A stretch of 64,000 nt of DNA from Anisus vortex (taxonomy: Eukaryota; Mollusca; Gastropoda; Planorbidae): the NCBI GenBank assembly GCA_949126835.1, contig OX421497.1, forward strand, positions 49,399,974-49,463,973, given 5' to 3'. The position numbers and the translations under genes were made by a program. Under the pieces are notes generated by a model. The model saw only the letters and a program-made list of their open reading frames with translations, made no database searches and was not told where the DNA came from. Positions within the stretch are counted from its first letter, which is position 1. Each line of letters starts with the position of its first letter. This document shows, in pieces, positions 25,201-37,225 of this stretch.

Positions 25201-28200
25201 TGGGTAGGTCGGCGGTACCGCTGGGTAGGTCGGCGCTACCTTTGAGTACGTCGGCACTACCTTTTAGTAGGTCGGCGCTACTTTTCAGTAGGTCGGCGCC
25301 ACCGCTAAGTAGGTCGGTGCTACCTTTTAATAGGTCGGCGCCACCGCTAAGTAGGTCGGCGCTACCGCTGAGCCGGTCGGCGCTACCGCTGGGTAGGTCG
25401 GCGCTACCTCTGAGTACGTCGGCGCTACCTTTTAATAGGTCGGCGCTACCTTTGAGTAGGTCCGCGCTACCTTTTAGTAGGTCGGCGCCACCGCTAAGTA
25501 GGTCGGCGCTACCTTTTAGTAGGTCGGCGCCACCGCTAAGTAGGTCGGCGCTACCTTTGAGTAGGTCGGCGCCACCGCTAAGTAGGTCGGCGCTACCTCT
25601 GAGTACGTCGGCGCTACCTTTTAATAGGTCGGCACTACCTTTGAGTAGGTCGGCGCTACCTTTTAGTAGGTCGGCGCCACCGCTAAGTAGGTCGGCGCTA
25701 CCTTTGAGTAGGTCGGCGCCACCGCTAAGTAGGTCGGCGCTACCTTTGAGTAGGTCGGCGCCACCGCTAAGTAGGTCGGCGCTACCGCTGAGTAGGTTGG
25801 CGCTACCTCTGAGTACGTCAGCGCTACCGTTTAGTAGGTAGGCGCTACCTTTGAGTAGGTCGGCGCTACCTCTGAGAACGTCGGCGCTACCTTTTAGTAA
25901 GTCGGCGCTACCTTTGAGTAGGTCGGCGCCACCGCTAAGTACGTCAGCGCTACCGCCGGGTAGGTCGGCCCTACCGCTGGGTAGGTGGGCGCTACCGCTG
26001 GGTAGGTCGGCGCTACCGCTGAGTAGGTCAGCGCTACCTCTGAGTACGTCGGCGCTACCATTTAGTAGGTCGGCGCTACCTTTGAGTAGGTCGGCGCCAC
26101 CGCTAAGTAGGTCAGCGCTACCGCTAAGTAGGTCGGCGCTACCGCTGGGTAGGTCGCGCTACCGCTGAGTAGGTCGGCGCTACCGCTGGGTAGGTCGTCG
26201 CTACCGCTGAATAGGTTGGCGCTACCGCTGGGTAGGTCGGCGCTACCGCTGAGTAGGTCGGCGCTACCTCTGAGTACGTCGGCGCTACCTTTTAGTAGGT
26301 CGGCGCTACCTTTGAGTAGGTCGGCGCCAACAATAAGTACGTCAGCGCTACCGCCGGGTAGGTTGGCGCTACCGCTGGGTAGGTCGGCGCTACCGCTGGG
26401 TAGGTCGGCGCTACCGCTGGGTAGGTCGGCGCTACCGCTGGGTAGGTCGGCGCTACCGTTGAGTAGGTCGGCGCCACTGCTAAGTACGTTAGCGCTAACG
26501 CCGGATAGGTCGGCGCTACCGCTGGGTAGGTCGGCGCTACGGCTGGGTAGGTCGGCGCTACCGCTGGGTAGGTCGGCGCTACCGCTGAGTAGTTGGGCGC
26601 TACCTTTGAGTAGGTCGGCGCCACCGCTAAGTAGGTCGGCGCTACCGCTGGGTAGGTCGGCGCTACCGCTGATTAGGTCGGCCCTACCGCTGGGTAGGTC
26701 TGCGCTACCTCTGAGTACGTCGGCGCTACCTTTTAGAAGAACGGCGCTACCTTTGATTAGGTCGGCGACACCGCTAAGTAGGTCGGCGCTACCGCTGGGT
26801 AGGTCGGCGCTACCGCTGGGTAGGTCGGCGCTACGGCGGGTAGGTCGCGCTACCGCTGGGTACGTCGGCGCTACCGCTGGGTTGGTCAGCGCTACCGCTG
26901 GGTAGGTCGGCGCTACCGCTTAGTAGGTCGGCGCTACAGCTGAGTACGTCGGCGCTACCTTTTAGTAGGTCGGCGCTACCTTTGAGTAGGTCGGCGCTAC
27001 CGCTGGGTATGTCGGCGCTACCGCTGGGTAGGTCGGCGCTACCGCTGGGTAGGTCGGCGCTACCGCTGGGTAGGTCGGCGCTACCGCTGAGTAGGTCAGC
27101 GCTACCTCTGAGTACGTCGGCGCTACCATTTAGTAGGTCGGCGCTACCTTTGAGTAGGTCGGCGCCACCGCTAAGTAGGTCAGCGCTACCGCTAAGTGGG
27201 TCGGCGCTACCGCTGGGTAGGTCGCGCTACCGCTGAGTAGGTCGGCGCTACCGCTGGGTAGGTCGGCGCTACCGCTGGATAGGTTGGCGCTACCGCTGGG
27301 TAGGTCGGCGCTACCGCTGAGTAGGTCGGCGCTACCTCTGAGTACGTCGGCGCTACCTTTTAGTAGGTCGGCGCTACCTTTGAGTAGGTCGGCGCCAACA
27401 CTAAGTACGTCAGCGCTACCGCCGGGTAGGTTGGCGCTACCGCTGGGTAGGTCGGCGCTACCGCTGGGTAGGTCGGCGCTACCGCTGGGTAGGTCGGCGC
27501 TACCGCTGGGTAGGTCGGCGCTACCGTTGAGTAGGTCGGCGCCACTGCTAAGTACGTTAGCGCTACCGCCGGATAGGTCGGCGCTACCGCTGGGTAGGTC
27601 GGCGCTACCGCTGGGTAGGTCGGCGCTACGGCTGGGTAGGTCGGCGCTACCGCTGAGTAGGTCGGCGCTACCTCTGAGTACGTCGGCGCTTTCTTTTAGT
27701 AGGTCGGCGCTACCTTTGAGTAGGTCGGCGCCACCGCTAAGTACGTCAGCGCTACCGCCGGGTAGGTCGGCGCTACCGCTGGGTAGGTCGGCGCTACCGC
27801 TGGGTAGGTCGGCGCTACCGCTGAGTAGGTCGGCGCTACCTCTGAGTACGTCGGCGCTACCATTTAGTAGGTCGGCGCTACCTTTGAGTAGGTCTGCGCC
27901 ACTGCTAAGTAGGTCAGCGCTACCGCTACGTAGGTCGGCGCTACCGCTGGGTAGGTCGGTGCTACCGCTGGATAGGTTGGCGCTACCGCTGGGTAGGACG
28001 TCGCTACCGCTGAGTAGGTCGTCGCTACCTCTGAGTACGTCGGCGCTACCTTTTAGTAGGTCGGCGCTACCTTTGAGTAGGTCGGCGCCAACACTAAGTA
28101 CCGCCGGATAGGTCGGCGCTACCGCTGGGTAGGTCGGCGCTACCGCTGGGTAGGTCGGCGCTACGGCTGGGTAGGTCGGCGCTACCGCTGGGTAGGTCGG

Positions 28201-28770
28201 CGCTACCGCTGAGTAGTTGGGCGCTACCTTTGAGTAGGTCGGCGCCACCGCTAAGTAGGTCGGCGCTACCGCTGGGTAGGTCGGCGCTACCGCTGATTAG
28301 GTCGGCCCTACCGCTGGGTAGGTCTGCGCTACCTCTGAGTACGTCGGCGCTACCTTTTAGAAGAACGGCGCTACCTTTGATTAGGTCGGCGACACCGCTA
28401 AGTAGGTCGGCGCTACCGCTGGGTAGGTCGGCGCTACCTCTGGGTAGGTCGGCGCTACGGCGGGTAGGTCGCGCTACCGCTGGGTACGTCGGCGCTACCG
28501 CTGGGTTGGTCAGCGCTACCGCTGGGTAGGTCGGCGCTACCGCTTAGTAGGTCGGCGCTACAGCTGAGTACGTCGGCGCTACCTTTTAGTAGGTCGGCGC
28601 TACCTTTGAGTAGGTCGGCGCTACCGCTGGGTATGTCGGCGCTACCGCTGGGTAGGTCGGCGCTACCGCTGGGTAGGTCGGCGCTACCGCTGTGTAGGTC
28701 GGCGCTACCGCTGAGTAGGTCGGCGCTACCTCTGAGTACGTCGGCGCTACCTTTTAGTAGGTCGGCGCTA
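22213..28770 (-). repeat. Inverted copy of satellite domain A
   Basis: It carries the domain A variants in inverted orientation, including short phase-shifting units near 23,065, 24,850, 26,840 and 28,470 and the same frame-shifted ending. Comparing the translated heptads of 22,378-23,130 with 4,898-5,650 shows only about three differences in 250 residues. Confidence 0.75.
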
Positions 28771-31700
28771 CCTTTGAGTAGATCGGCGCTACCGCTGGGT
28801 AGGTCGGCGCTACCGCTGGATAGGTCGGCGCTACCGCTGGGTAGGTCGGCGCTACCGCTGGGTAGATCGGCGCTACCGCTGAGAAGGTCGGCGCTACCTC
28901 TGAGTACGTCGGCGCTACCTTTGAGTAGGTCGGCGCTACCTTTGAGTAGGTCGGCGCCACCGCTAAGTAGGTCGGCGCTACCGCTGGGTAGGCCGGCGCT
29001 ACCGCTGGGTATGTCGGCGCTACCGCTGGGTAGGTCGGCGCTACGACTGAGTAGGTCGGCGCTACCTCTGAGTACGTCGGCGCTACCTTTGAGTAGGTCT
29101 GCGCTACCTTTGAGTAGGTCGGCGCCACAGCTAAGTAGGTCGGCGCTACCTTTGAGTAGGTCGGCGCCACCGCGTAGTAGGTCGGCGATACCGCTGAGTA
29201 GGTCGGCGTCAACGCTAAGTAAGTCAGCTCTACCGCTAGGTAGGTCGGCGCAACCGCTGGGTAGGTGGGCGCTTCCGCTGAGTAGGTCGGCGCTTCCTCT
29301 GAGTACGACAGCGCTACCTTTTAGTAGGTCGGCGCTACCTTTGAGTAGGCCGGCGCCACCGCTAAGTAGGTCGGCGCTACCGCTGGATAGGCCGGCGCTA
29401 CCGCTGGGTAGGTTGGCGCTACCGCTGGGTAGGTCGGCGCTACCGCTGAGTAGGTCGGCGCAACCTCTGAGTACGACGGCACTACCTTTGAGTAGGTCTG
29501 TGCTACCTTTAAGTAGCTTGGCGTTTCCTTTTAATAGGATGGCGCTACCGCTGAGTAGGTCGGCGCTACCTCTGATTACGTCGGCGCTACCATTTAATAG
29601 GTCGGCGCTACCTTTGAGTAGGTCGGCGCCACCGCTAAGTAGATCGGCGCTACCGCTGGGTAGGTCGGCGCTACCGCTGGGTAGGTCGGCGCTACCGCTG
29701 GGTGGGTCGGCGCTACCACTGGGTTTGTCGGTGCTACCGCTGAGTAGGTCGGCGCTACCGCTGGGTAGGTCGGTTGAACCGCTGGCTAGGTCGGCGCTAC
29801 CGCTGGGTAGGTCGGCGCTACCGCTGGGTAGGTCGGCGCTACCTTTGAGTAGGTCGGCGCTACCTTTGAGTAGGTCGGCGCCACCGCTAAGTAGGTCGGC
29901 GCAACCGCTGGGTAGGTCAGCGCTACCGCTGGGTAAGTCGGCGCTACCGCTGGATAGGTCGGCGCTACCGCTGAGTAGGTCGGCGCTACTTCTGGGTAGG
30001 TCGGCGCTTCCGTTAAGTAGGTCGGCGCTATCTCTGAGTACGTCGGCCCTACCTTTGAGTAGGTCTGCGCTACCTTTGAGTAGATCGGCGCCACCGCTAA
30101 GTAGGTCGGCGCTACCTTTGAGTAGGTCAGCGCCACCGCTAAGTAGGTCGGCGCTACCGCTGAGTAGATCGGCGCTAACGCTGAGTAAGTCGGCACTACC
30201 GCTGGATAGGTCGGCGCTAACGCTTAGTAAGTCGGCGCTACCGCTGAGTAGGTCAGCGCAACTGCTGGGTATGTGGGCGCTAACGCTGGGTAGGTCGGCG
30301 CTAAAGCTGAGTACGTCGGCGCAACCTTTTAGTAGGTTGGCGCTACCTTAGAGTAGGTCGGCGCCACCGCTAAGTAGGTCGGCGCTAACGCTGAGTAGGT
30401 CGGCGCTAACGCTGAGTAAAACGGCGCTACCGCTGAACAGGTCGGCGCTAACGCTGTGTAAGTCGGCGCTACCGCTGAGTAGGGCGGCGCCACCACCGCT
30501 AAGTAGGTCGGCGATACCGCTGGGTAGGTCGGCGCTACAGCTGAGTAGGTTGGCGCTACATCTGAGTACGTCGGCGCTACATTTGAGTAGGTCGGCGCTA
30601 CTCCTGAGTAGGTCGGCGCTACCTCTGAGTACGTCGGCGCTACCTTGGAGTAGGTCGGCGCCACAACTAAGTAGATCGGCGCTACCGATGGGTAGGTCGG
30701 TGCTACCGCTGGTTAGATCGGCGCTACCGCTGAGTAGGTCGGCGCAACCTGTGAGTACGACGGCACTACCTTTGAGTAGGTCTGCGCTACCTTTGAGTAG
30801 GTCGGCGCTACTCCTGAGTAGGTCGGCGCTACCTCTGAGTACGTTGGCGCTACCTTGAAGTAGGTCGGCGCGCCACAACTAAGTAGATCGGCGCTACCGC
30901 TGGGTAGGTCGGCGCTACCGCTAGTTAGATCGGCGCTACCGCTGAGAAGGTCGGCGCTACCTCTGAGTACGTCGGCGCTACCTTTGAGTAGGTCGGCGCT
31001 ACCTTTGAGTAGGTCGGCGCCACCGCTAAGTAGGTCGGCGCTACCGCTGGGTAGTCCGGCGCTACTACCTTTTAGTAGGTCGGCGCTACCTTGGAGTAGG
31101 TCGGCGCCACCGCTAAGTAGATCGGCGCTACCGCTGGGTAGGTCGGCGCTACCGCTGGATAGGTCAGCGCTACCGCTGGATAGGTCGGCGCTACCGCTGG
31201 GTAGGTCGGCGCTACCGCTGAGTAGGTCGGCGCTACCGCTGGGTAGGTCGGCGCTTCCGCTAAGTAGGTCGGCGCTACCTCTGAGTACGTCGGCGCTACC
31301 TTTGAGTAGGTCTGCGCTACCTTTGAGTAGATTGGCGGCACCGCTAAGTAGGTCGGTGCTACCTTTGAGTAGGTCAGCGCCACCGCTAAGTAGGTCGGCG
31401 CTACCGCTGAGTAGATCGGCGCTAACGCTGAGTAAGTCGGCACTTCCGCTGGATAGGTCGGCGCTAACGCTTAGTAAGTCGGCGCTACCGCTGAGTAGGT
31501 CAGCGCAACTGCTGGGTAGGTGGGCGCTAACGCTGGGTAGGTCGGCGCTAAAGCTGAGTACGTCGGCGCAACCTTTTAGTAGGTCGGCGCTACCTTAGAG
31601 TAGTTTGGCGCCACCGCTAAGTAGGTCGGCGCTAACGCTGAGTAGGTCGGCGCTAACGCTGAGTAAAACGGCACTACCGCTGAGTAGGTCGGCGCTAACG

Positions 31701-34700
31701 CTGTGTAAGTCGGCGCTACCGCTGAGTAGGTCGGCGCCACCACCGCTAAGTAGGTCGGCGATACCGCTGGGTAGCTCGGCGCTACAGCTGAGTGGGTTGG
31801 CGCTACATCTGAGTACGTCGGCGCTACCTTTGAGTAGGTCGGCGCTACTCCTGAGTAGGTCGGCGCTACCTGTGAGTACGTCGGCGCTACCTTGGAGTAG
31901 GTCGGCGCCACAACTAAGTAGATCGGCGCTACCGATGGGTAGGTCGGCGCTACCGCTGGTTAGATCGGCGCTACTACCGCTGAGAAGGTCGGCGCTACCT
32001 CTGAGTACGTCGGCGCTACCTTTGAGTAGGTCGGCGCCACCGCTAAGTAGGTCGGCGCTACCGCTGGGTAGGCCGGCGTTACTACCTTTTAGTAGGTCGG
32101 CGCTACCTTGGAGTAGGTCGGCGCCACCGCTAAGTAGATCGGCGCTACCGCTGGGTAGGTCGGCGCTACCGCTGGGTAGGTCGGCGCTAACGCTGGGCAG
32201 GTCGGCGCTACCGCTGAGTAGGTCGGCGCTACCTCAGAGTACGTCGGCACTACCTTTGAGTAGGTCAGCGCCACAGCTAAGTAGGTCGGCGCTACCGCTG
32301 GGTAGGCCGGCGCTACCGCTGGGTAGGTCGGCGCTACCTCTGAGTACGTCGGCGCCACCGCTAAGTAGGTCGGCGATACCGCTGGGTAGGTCGGCGCTAC
32401 AGCTGAGTAGGTTGGCGCTACCTCTGAGTACGTCGGCGCTACCTTTGAGTAGGTCGGCGCTACTCCTGAGTAGCTCGGCGCTACCTCTAAGTACGTCGGA
32501 GCTACCCTGGAGTAGGTTTGCGCCACCGCTTAGTAGATCGGCGCTACCGCTGGGTAGGTTGGCGCTACCGCTGGGTAGGTCGGCGCTACCGCTGAGTAGG
32601 TCGGCGCAACCTGTGAGTACGACGGCACTACCTTTGAGTAGGTCTGCGCTACCTTTAAGTAGGTTGGCGCTTCCTTTGAATAGAATGGCGCTACCACTGG
32701 GTAGGTGGGCGCTTCCGCTGAGTAGGTCGGCGCTACCTCTGAGTACGTCAGCGCTACCTTTGAGTAGGTCGGCGCTACCTTTGAGTAGGCCGGCACCACC
32801 GCTAAGTAGGTCGGCGCTACCGCTGGATAGGCCGGCGCTACCGCTGGGTAGGTTGGCGCTACCGCTGGGTAAGTCGGCGCTACCGCTGAGTAGGTCGGCG
32901 CAACCTCTGAGTACGTCGGCACTACCTTTCAGTAGGTCTGCGCTACCTTTAAGTAGGTTGGCGCTTCCTTTGAATAGGATGGCGCTACCGCTGAGTAGGT
33001 CGGCGCTATCTCTGATTACGTCGGCGCTACCATTTAATAGGTCGGCGCTACCTTTGAGTAGGTCGGCGCCACCGCTAAACAGGTCGGCGCTACCGCTGGG
33101 TAGGTCGGCGCTACCGCTGGGTAGGTCGGCGCTACCGCTGGGTGGGTCGGCGCTACCACCGGGTTTGTCGGTGCTACCACTGAGTAGGTCGGCGCTACCG
33201 CTGGGTAGGTCCTGTTCCACCGCTGGCTAGGTCGGCGCTACCGCTGGGTAGGTCGGCGCTACCGCTGGGTAGGTCGGCGCTACCTTTGAGTAGGTCGGCG
33301 CTACCTTTGAGTAGGTCGGCGCCACTGCTAAGTAGGTCGGCGCAACCGCTGGGTAGGTCAGCGCTACCGCTGGGTAGGTCGGCGCTACCGCTGGGTAGGT
33401 CGGCGCTACCGCTGAGTAGGTCGGCGCTACCGCTGGGTAGGTCGGCGCTTCCGCTAAGTAGGTCAGCGCTACCTCTGAGTACGTCGGGGCTACCTTTGAG
33501 TAGGTCTGCGCTACCTTTGAGTTGATCGGCGCCACCGCTAAGTAGGTCGGCGCTACCTTTGTGTAGGTCAGCGCCACCGCTAAGTAGGTCGGCGCTACCG
33601 CTGAGTAGATCGGCGCTAACGCTGAGTAAGTCGGCACTACCGCTGGATAGGTCGGCGCTAACGCTTAGTAAGTCGGCGCTACCGCTGAGTAGGTCGGCGC
33701 AACTGCTGGGTAGGTGGGCGCTAATGCTGGGTAGGTCGGCGCTAAAGCTGAGTTCGTCGGCGCAACTTTTTAGTAGGTCGGCGCTACCTTAGAGTAGGTC
33801 GGCGCCACCGCTAAGTAGGTCGGCGCTACCGCTGGGTAGGCCGGCGCTACTACCTATTAGTAGGTCGGCGCTACCTTGGAGTAGGTCGGCGCCACCGCTA
33901 AGTAGATCGGCGCTACCGCTGGGTAGGTCGGTGCTACCGCTGGGTAGGTCGGCGCTAACGCTGGGTAGGTCGGCGCTACCGCTGAGTAGGTCGGCGCTAC
34001 CTCAGAGTACGTCGGCACTACCTTTGAGTAGGTCAGCGCCACCGCTAAGTAGGTCGGCGCTACCGCTGGGTAGGCCGGCGCTACCGCTGGGTATGTCGGC
34101 GCTACCGCTGGGTAGGTCGGCGCTACCTTTGAGTAGGTCGGCGCTACTCCTGAGTAGCTCGGCGCTACCTCTAAGTACGTCGGAGCTACCTTGGAGTAGG
34201 TCGGCGCCACCGCTTAGTAGATCGGCGCTACCGCTGGGTAGGTTGGCGCTACCGCTGGGTAGGTCGGCGCTACCGCTGAGTAGGTCGGCGCAACCTCTGA
34301 GTACGACGGCACTACCTTTGAGTAGGTCTGCGCTACCTTTAAGTAGGTTGGCGCTTCCTTTGAATAGGATGGCGCTACCGCTGAGTAAGTCGGCGCTACC
34401 TCTGATTACGTCGGCGCTACCATTTAATAGGTCGGCGCTACCTTTGAGTAGGTCGGCGCCACCGCTAAGTAGGTCGGCGCTACCGCTGGTTAGGTCCAAG
34501 CTACCGCTGGGTGGGTCGGCGCTACCACTGTGTTTGTCGGTGCTACCGCTGAGTAGGTCGGCGCTACCGCTGGGTAGGTCGGTTCCACCGCTGGCTATGT
34601 CGGCGCTACCGCTGGGTAGGTCGGCGCTACCGCTGGGTAGTTCGGCGCTACCTTTGAGTAGGTCGGCGCTACCTTTGAGTAGGTCGGCGCCACCGCTAAG

Positions 34701-36912
34701 TAGGTCGGCGCCACCACTAAGTAGGTCGGCGCAACCGCTGGGTAGGTCGGCGCTACCGCTGGGTAGGTCGGCGCTACGGCTGGGTAGGTCGGCGCTACCG
34801 CTGAGTAGGTCGGCGCTACCTCTGAGTACGTCGGCGTTACCTTTAAGTAGGTCGGCACTACCTTTGAGTAGGTCGGCGCCACTACTAAGTAGGTCGGCGC
34901 TACCGCTGGGTAGGCCAGCGCTACCGCTGGGTAGGTCGGCGCTACCGCTGGGTAGGTCGGCGCTTCCGCTGAGTAGGTCGGCGCTATCTCTGAGTACGTC
35001 GGCGCTACCTTTGAGTAGGTCTGCGCTACCTTTGAGTAGATCGGCGCCACCGCTAAGTAGGCCGGCGCTACCGCTGGATAGGTCGGCGCTAACGCTTAGT
35101 AAGTCGGCGCTACCGCTGGGTAGGTCGGCGCAACTGCTGGGTAGGTGGTCGCTACCACTGAGTAGGTCGGCGCTACAGCTGAGTACGTCGGCTCTACCTT
35201 TTAGTAGGTCGGCGCTACCTTTGAGTAGGTCGGCGCCACCGCTAAGTAGGTCGGCGCTACCGCTGAGTAGGTCGGCGCTAACGCTGAGTAAAACGGCGCT
35301 ACCGCTGAGTAGGTCGGCGCTAACGCTGTGTAAGTCGGCGCTACCGCTGAGTAGGTCGGCGCTACCTCTGAGTACGTCGGCGCTACCTTTGAGTAGGTCG
35401 GCACCACCGCTAAGTAGGTCGGCGCTACCGCTGGGTATGCCGGCGCTACTGCTGGGTATGTCGGCGCTACCGCTGGGTAGGTCGGCGCTTCCGCTGAGTA
35501 GGTCGGAGCAACCTCTGAGTATGTCGGCACTACCTTTGAGTAGGTCTGCGCTACCTTTGAGTAGGTCGGCGCCACCGCTATGTAGGTCGGCGCTACCTTT
35601 GAGTACGTCGGCTCTACCTTTTAGTAGGTCGGCGCTACCTTTGAGTAGGTCGGCGCCACCGCTAAGTAGGTCGGCGCTACCGCTGAGTAGGTCGGCGCTA
35701 ACGCTGAGTAAAACGGCGCTACCGCTGAGTAGGTCGGCGCTAACGCTGTGTAAGTCGGCGCTACCGCTGAGTAGGTCGGCGCTACCTCTGAGTACGTCGG
35801 CGCTACCTTTGAGTAGGTCGGCACCACCGCTAAGTAGGTCGGCGCTACCGCTGGGTATGCCGGCGCTACTGCTGGGTATGTCGGCGCTACCGCTGGGTAG
35901 GTCGGCGCTTCCGCTGAGTAGGTCGGAGCAACCTCTGAGTATGTCGGCACTACCTTTGAGTAGGTCTGCGCTACCTTTGAGTAGGTCGGCGCCACCGCTA
36001 TGTAGGTCGGCGCTACCTTTGAGTAGGTCGGCGCCACCACTAAGTAGGTCGGCGATACCGCTGAGTAGGTCGGCGCTAACGCTAAGTAAGTCAGCGCTAC
36101 CGCTAAATAGGTCGGCGCAACCGCTGGGTAGGTGGGCGCTACCGCTGAGTAGGTCGGCGCTACCTCTGAGTACTTCGGCGCTACCTTTGAGTAGGTCGGC
36201 GCTACCTTTGAGTAGGTCGGCGCCACCGCTGGGTAGGTCAGTGCTACCGCTGAGTAGGTCGGCGCTACCGCTGGGTAGGTCGGTGCCACCGCTGGCTAGG
36301 TCGGCGCTACCGCTGGGTAGGTCGGCGCTACCGCTGGGTAGGTCGGCGCTACCTTTGAGTAGGTCGGCGCCACCGCTAAGTAGGTCGGCGCTAACGCTGG
36401 GTAGGTCGGCGCTACCGCTGAGTAGGTTGGCGCTACCTCTGAGTACGTCGGCGCTACCTTTGAGTAGGTCGGCGCCACCGCTAAGTAGGTCGGCGCCACC
36501 GCTAAGTAGGTCGGCGCTACCGTTGGGTAGGCCGGCGCTACCGCTAGGTATGTCGGCGCTACCGCTGAGTAGGTCGGTGCTACCGCTGAGTAGGTCGGCG
36601 CTACCTCTGAGTACGTCGGCGCTACCTTTGAGTAGGTCTGCGCTACTTTTGAGTAGGTCGGCGCCACCGCTAAGTAGGTCGGCGCTACCTTTGAGTAGGT
36701 CGGCGCCACCGCTAAGTAGGTCGGCGATACCGCTGGGTAGGTCGGCGCTACAGCTGAGTAGGTTGGCGCTACCTCTGAGTACGTCGGCGCTACCTTTGAG
36801 TAGGTCGGAGCTACTCCTGAGTACGTCGGCGCTACTACTGAGTACGTCTACGCTACTCCTGAGTACGTTTGCGCTACTCCTGAGAACGTCGGCGCTACTC
36901 CTGAGTACGTCT
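28771..36912 (-). repeat. Inverted copy of satellite domain B
   Basis: Domain B variants appear in inverted orientation from about 28,770. The last ~95 bp (36,818-36,912) shift to a GCTACTCCTGAGTACGTC variant that is otherwise characteristic of the forward array edge to its right. Confidence 0.75.
35180..36025. repeat. Perfect 420-bp tandem duplication inside the inverted array
   Basis: Positions 35,180-35,605 match 35,600-36,025 base for base. The 420-bp period is exactly twenty 21-bp units. Rare variants (GGCTCTACC, GTATGCCGGC, AAAACGGCG) are shared at identical offsets, so this is a very recent unequal exchange or replication slippage. Confidence 0.93.
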
Positions 36913-36945
36913 GCGGGAGTAGCGCCGACGTACTCGGGAGTAGCG
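36880..36945. other. Satellite inversion junction 2 (variant E head-to-head)
   Basis: Inverted units reading GCTACTCCTGAGTACGTC meet forward units reading GGAGTAGCGCCGACGTACTC across a CTGCGGG centre. The same rare variant lies on both sides, so this junction is palindromic at variant level. Confidence 0.8.
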
Positions 36946-37205
36946 TCGACGTATTCAAGAGTAGCAGCGACGTAGTCAGAAGTAGCGTTGACGTATACAG
37001 TAGTAGCGCCGACGTACTCAGGAGTAGCGCCGACGTACTCAGGAGTAGCAGCGACGTACTCGGGAGTAGCGCCGACGTACTCAGGAGTAGCGCCGACGTA
37101 CAAAGGATTAGCGCCGACGTACTCAGGAGTAGCGCCGACGTACTCAGGAGTAGTGCCGACGTGCTGAGGAGTATCGCCGACGTGCTCAGGAGTAGCGCCG
37201 ACGTG
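36913..37205 (+). repeat. Forward-orientation edge of the satellite (variant E)
   Basis: About 14 units of a distinct 21-bp variant, GGAGTAGCGCCGAC followed by GTACTCA, lie in + orientation. They diverge progressively to the right, with GTGCTCAGG and GTGGATGC as the last units. The array ends here and non-satellite DNA begins with a tRNA-like SINE 20 bp further on. Confidence 0.9.
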
Positions 37206-37225
37206 GATGCTATTCAGTCTATTAT

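Larger units (their letters stand above)
22213..36912 (-). repeat. 21-bp satellite array, inverted segment
   Basis: From about 22,213 the + strand reads the reverse complement of the unit (GTAGGTCGGCGCTACC followed by GCTG). It does so without interruption for 14.7 kb, then switches back at 36,913. The left part (to about 28,770) matches domain A and the right part matches domain B. For example, 22,378-23,130 is a nearly identical inverted copy of 4,898-5,650. Confidence 0.95.

Noticed and set aside
1..37205. CRISPR-like array
   Set aside because: The units are contiguous with no unique spacers, and the genomic context is eukaryotic.
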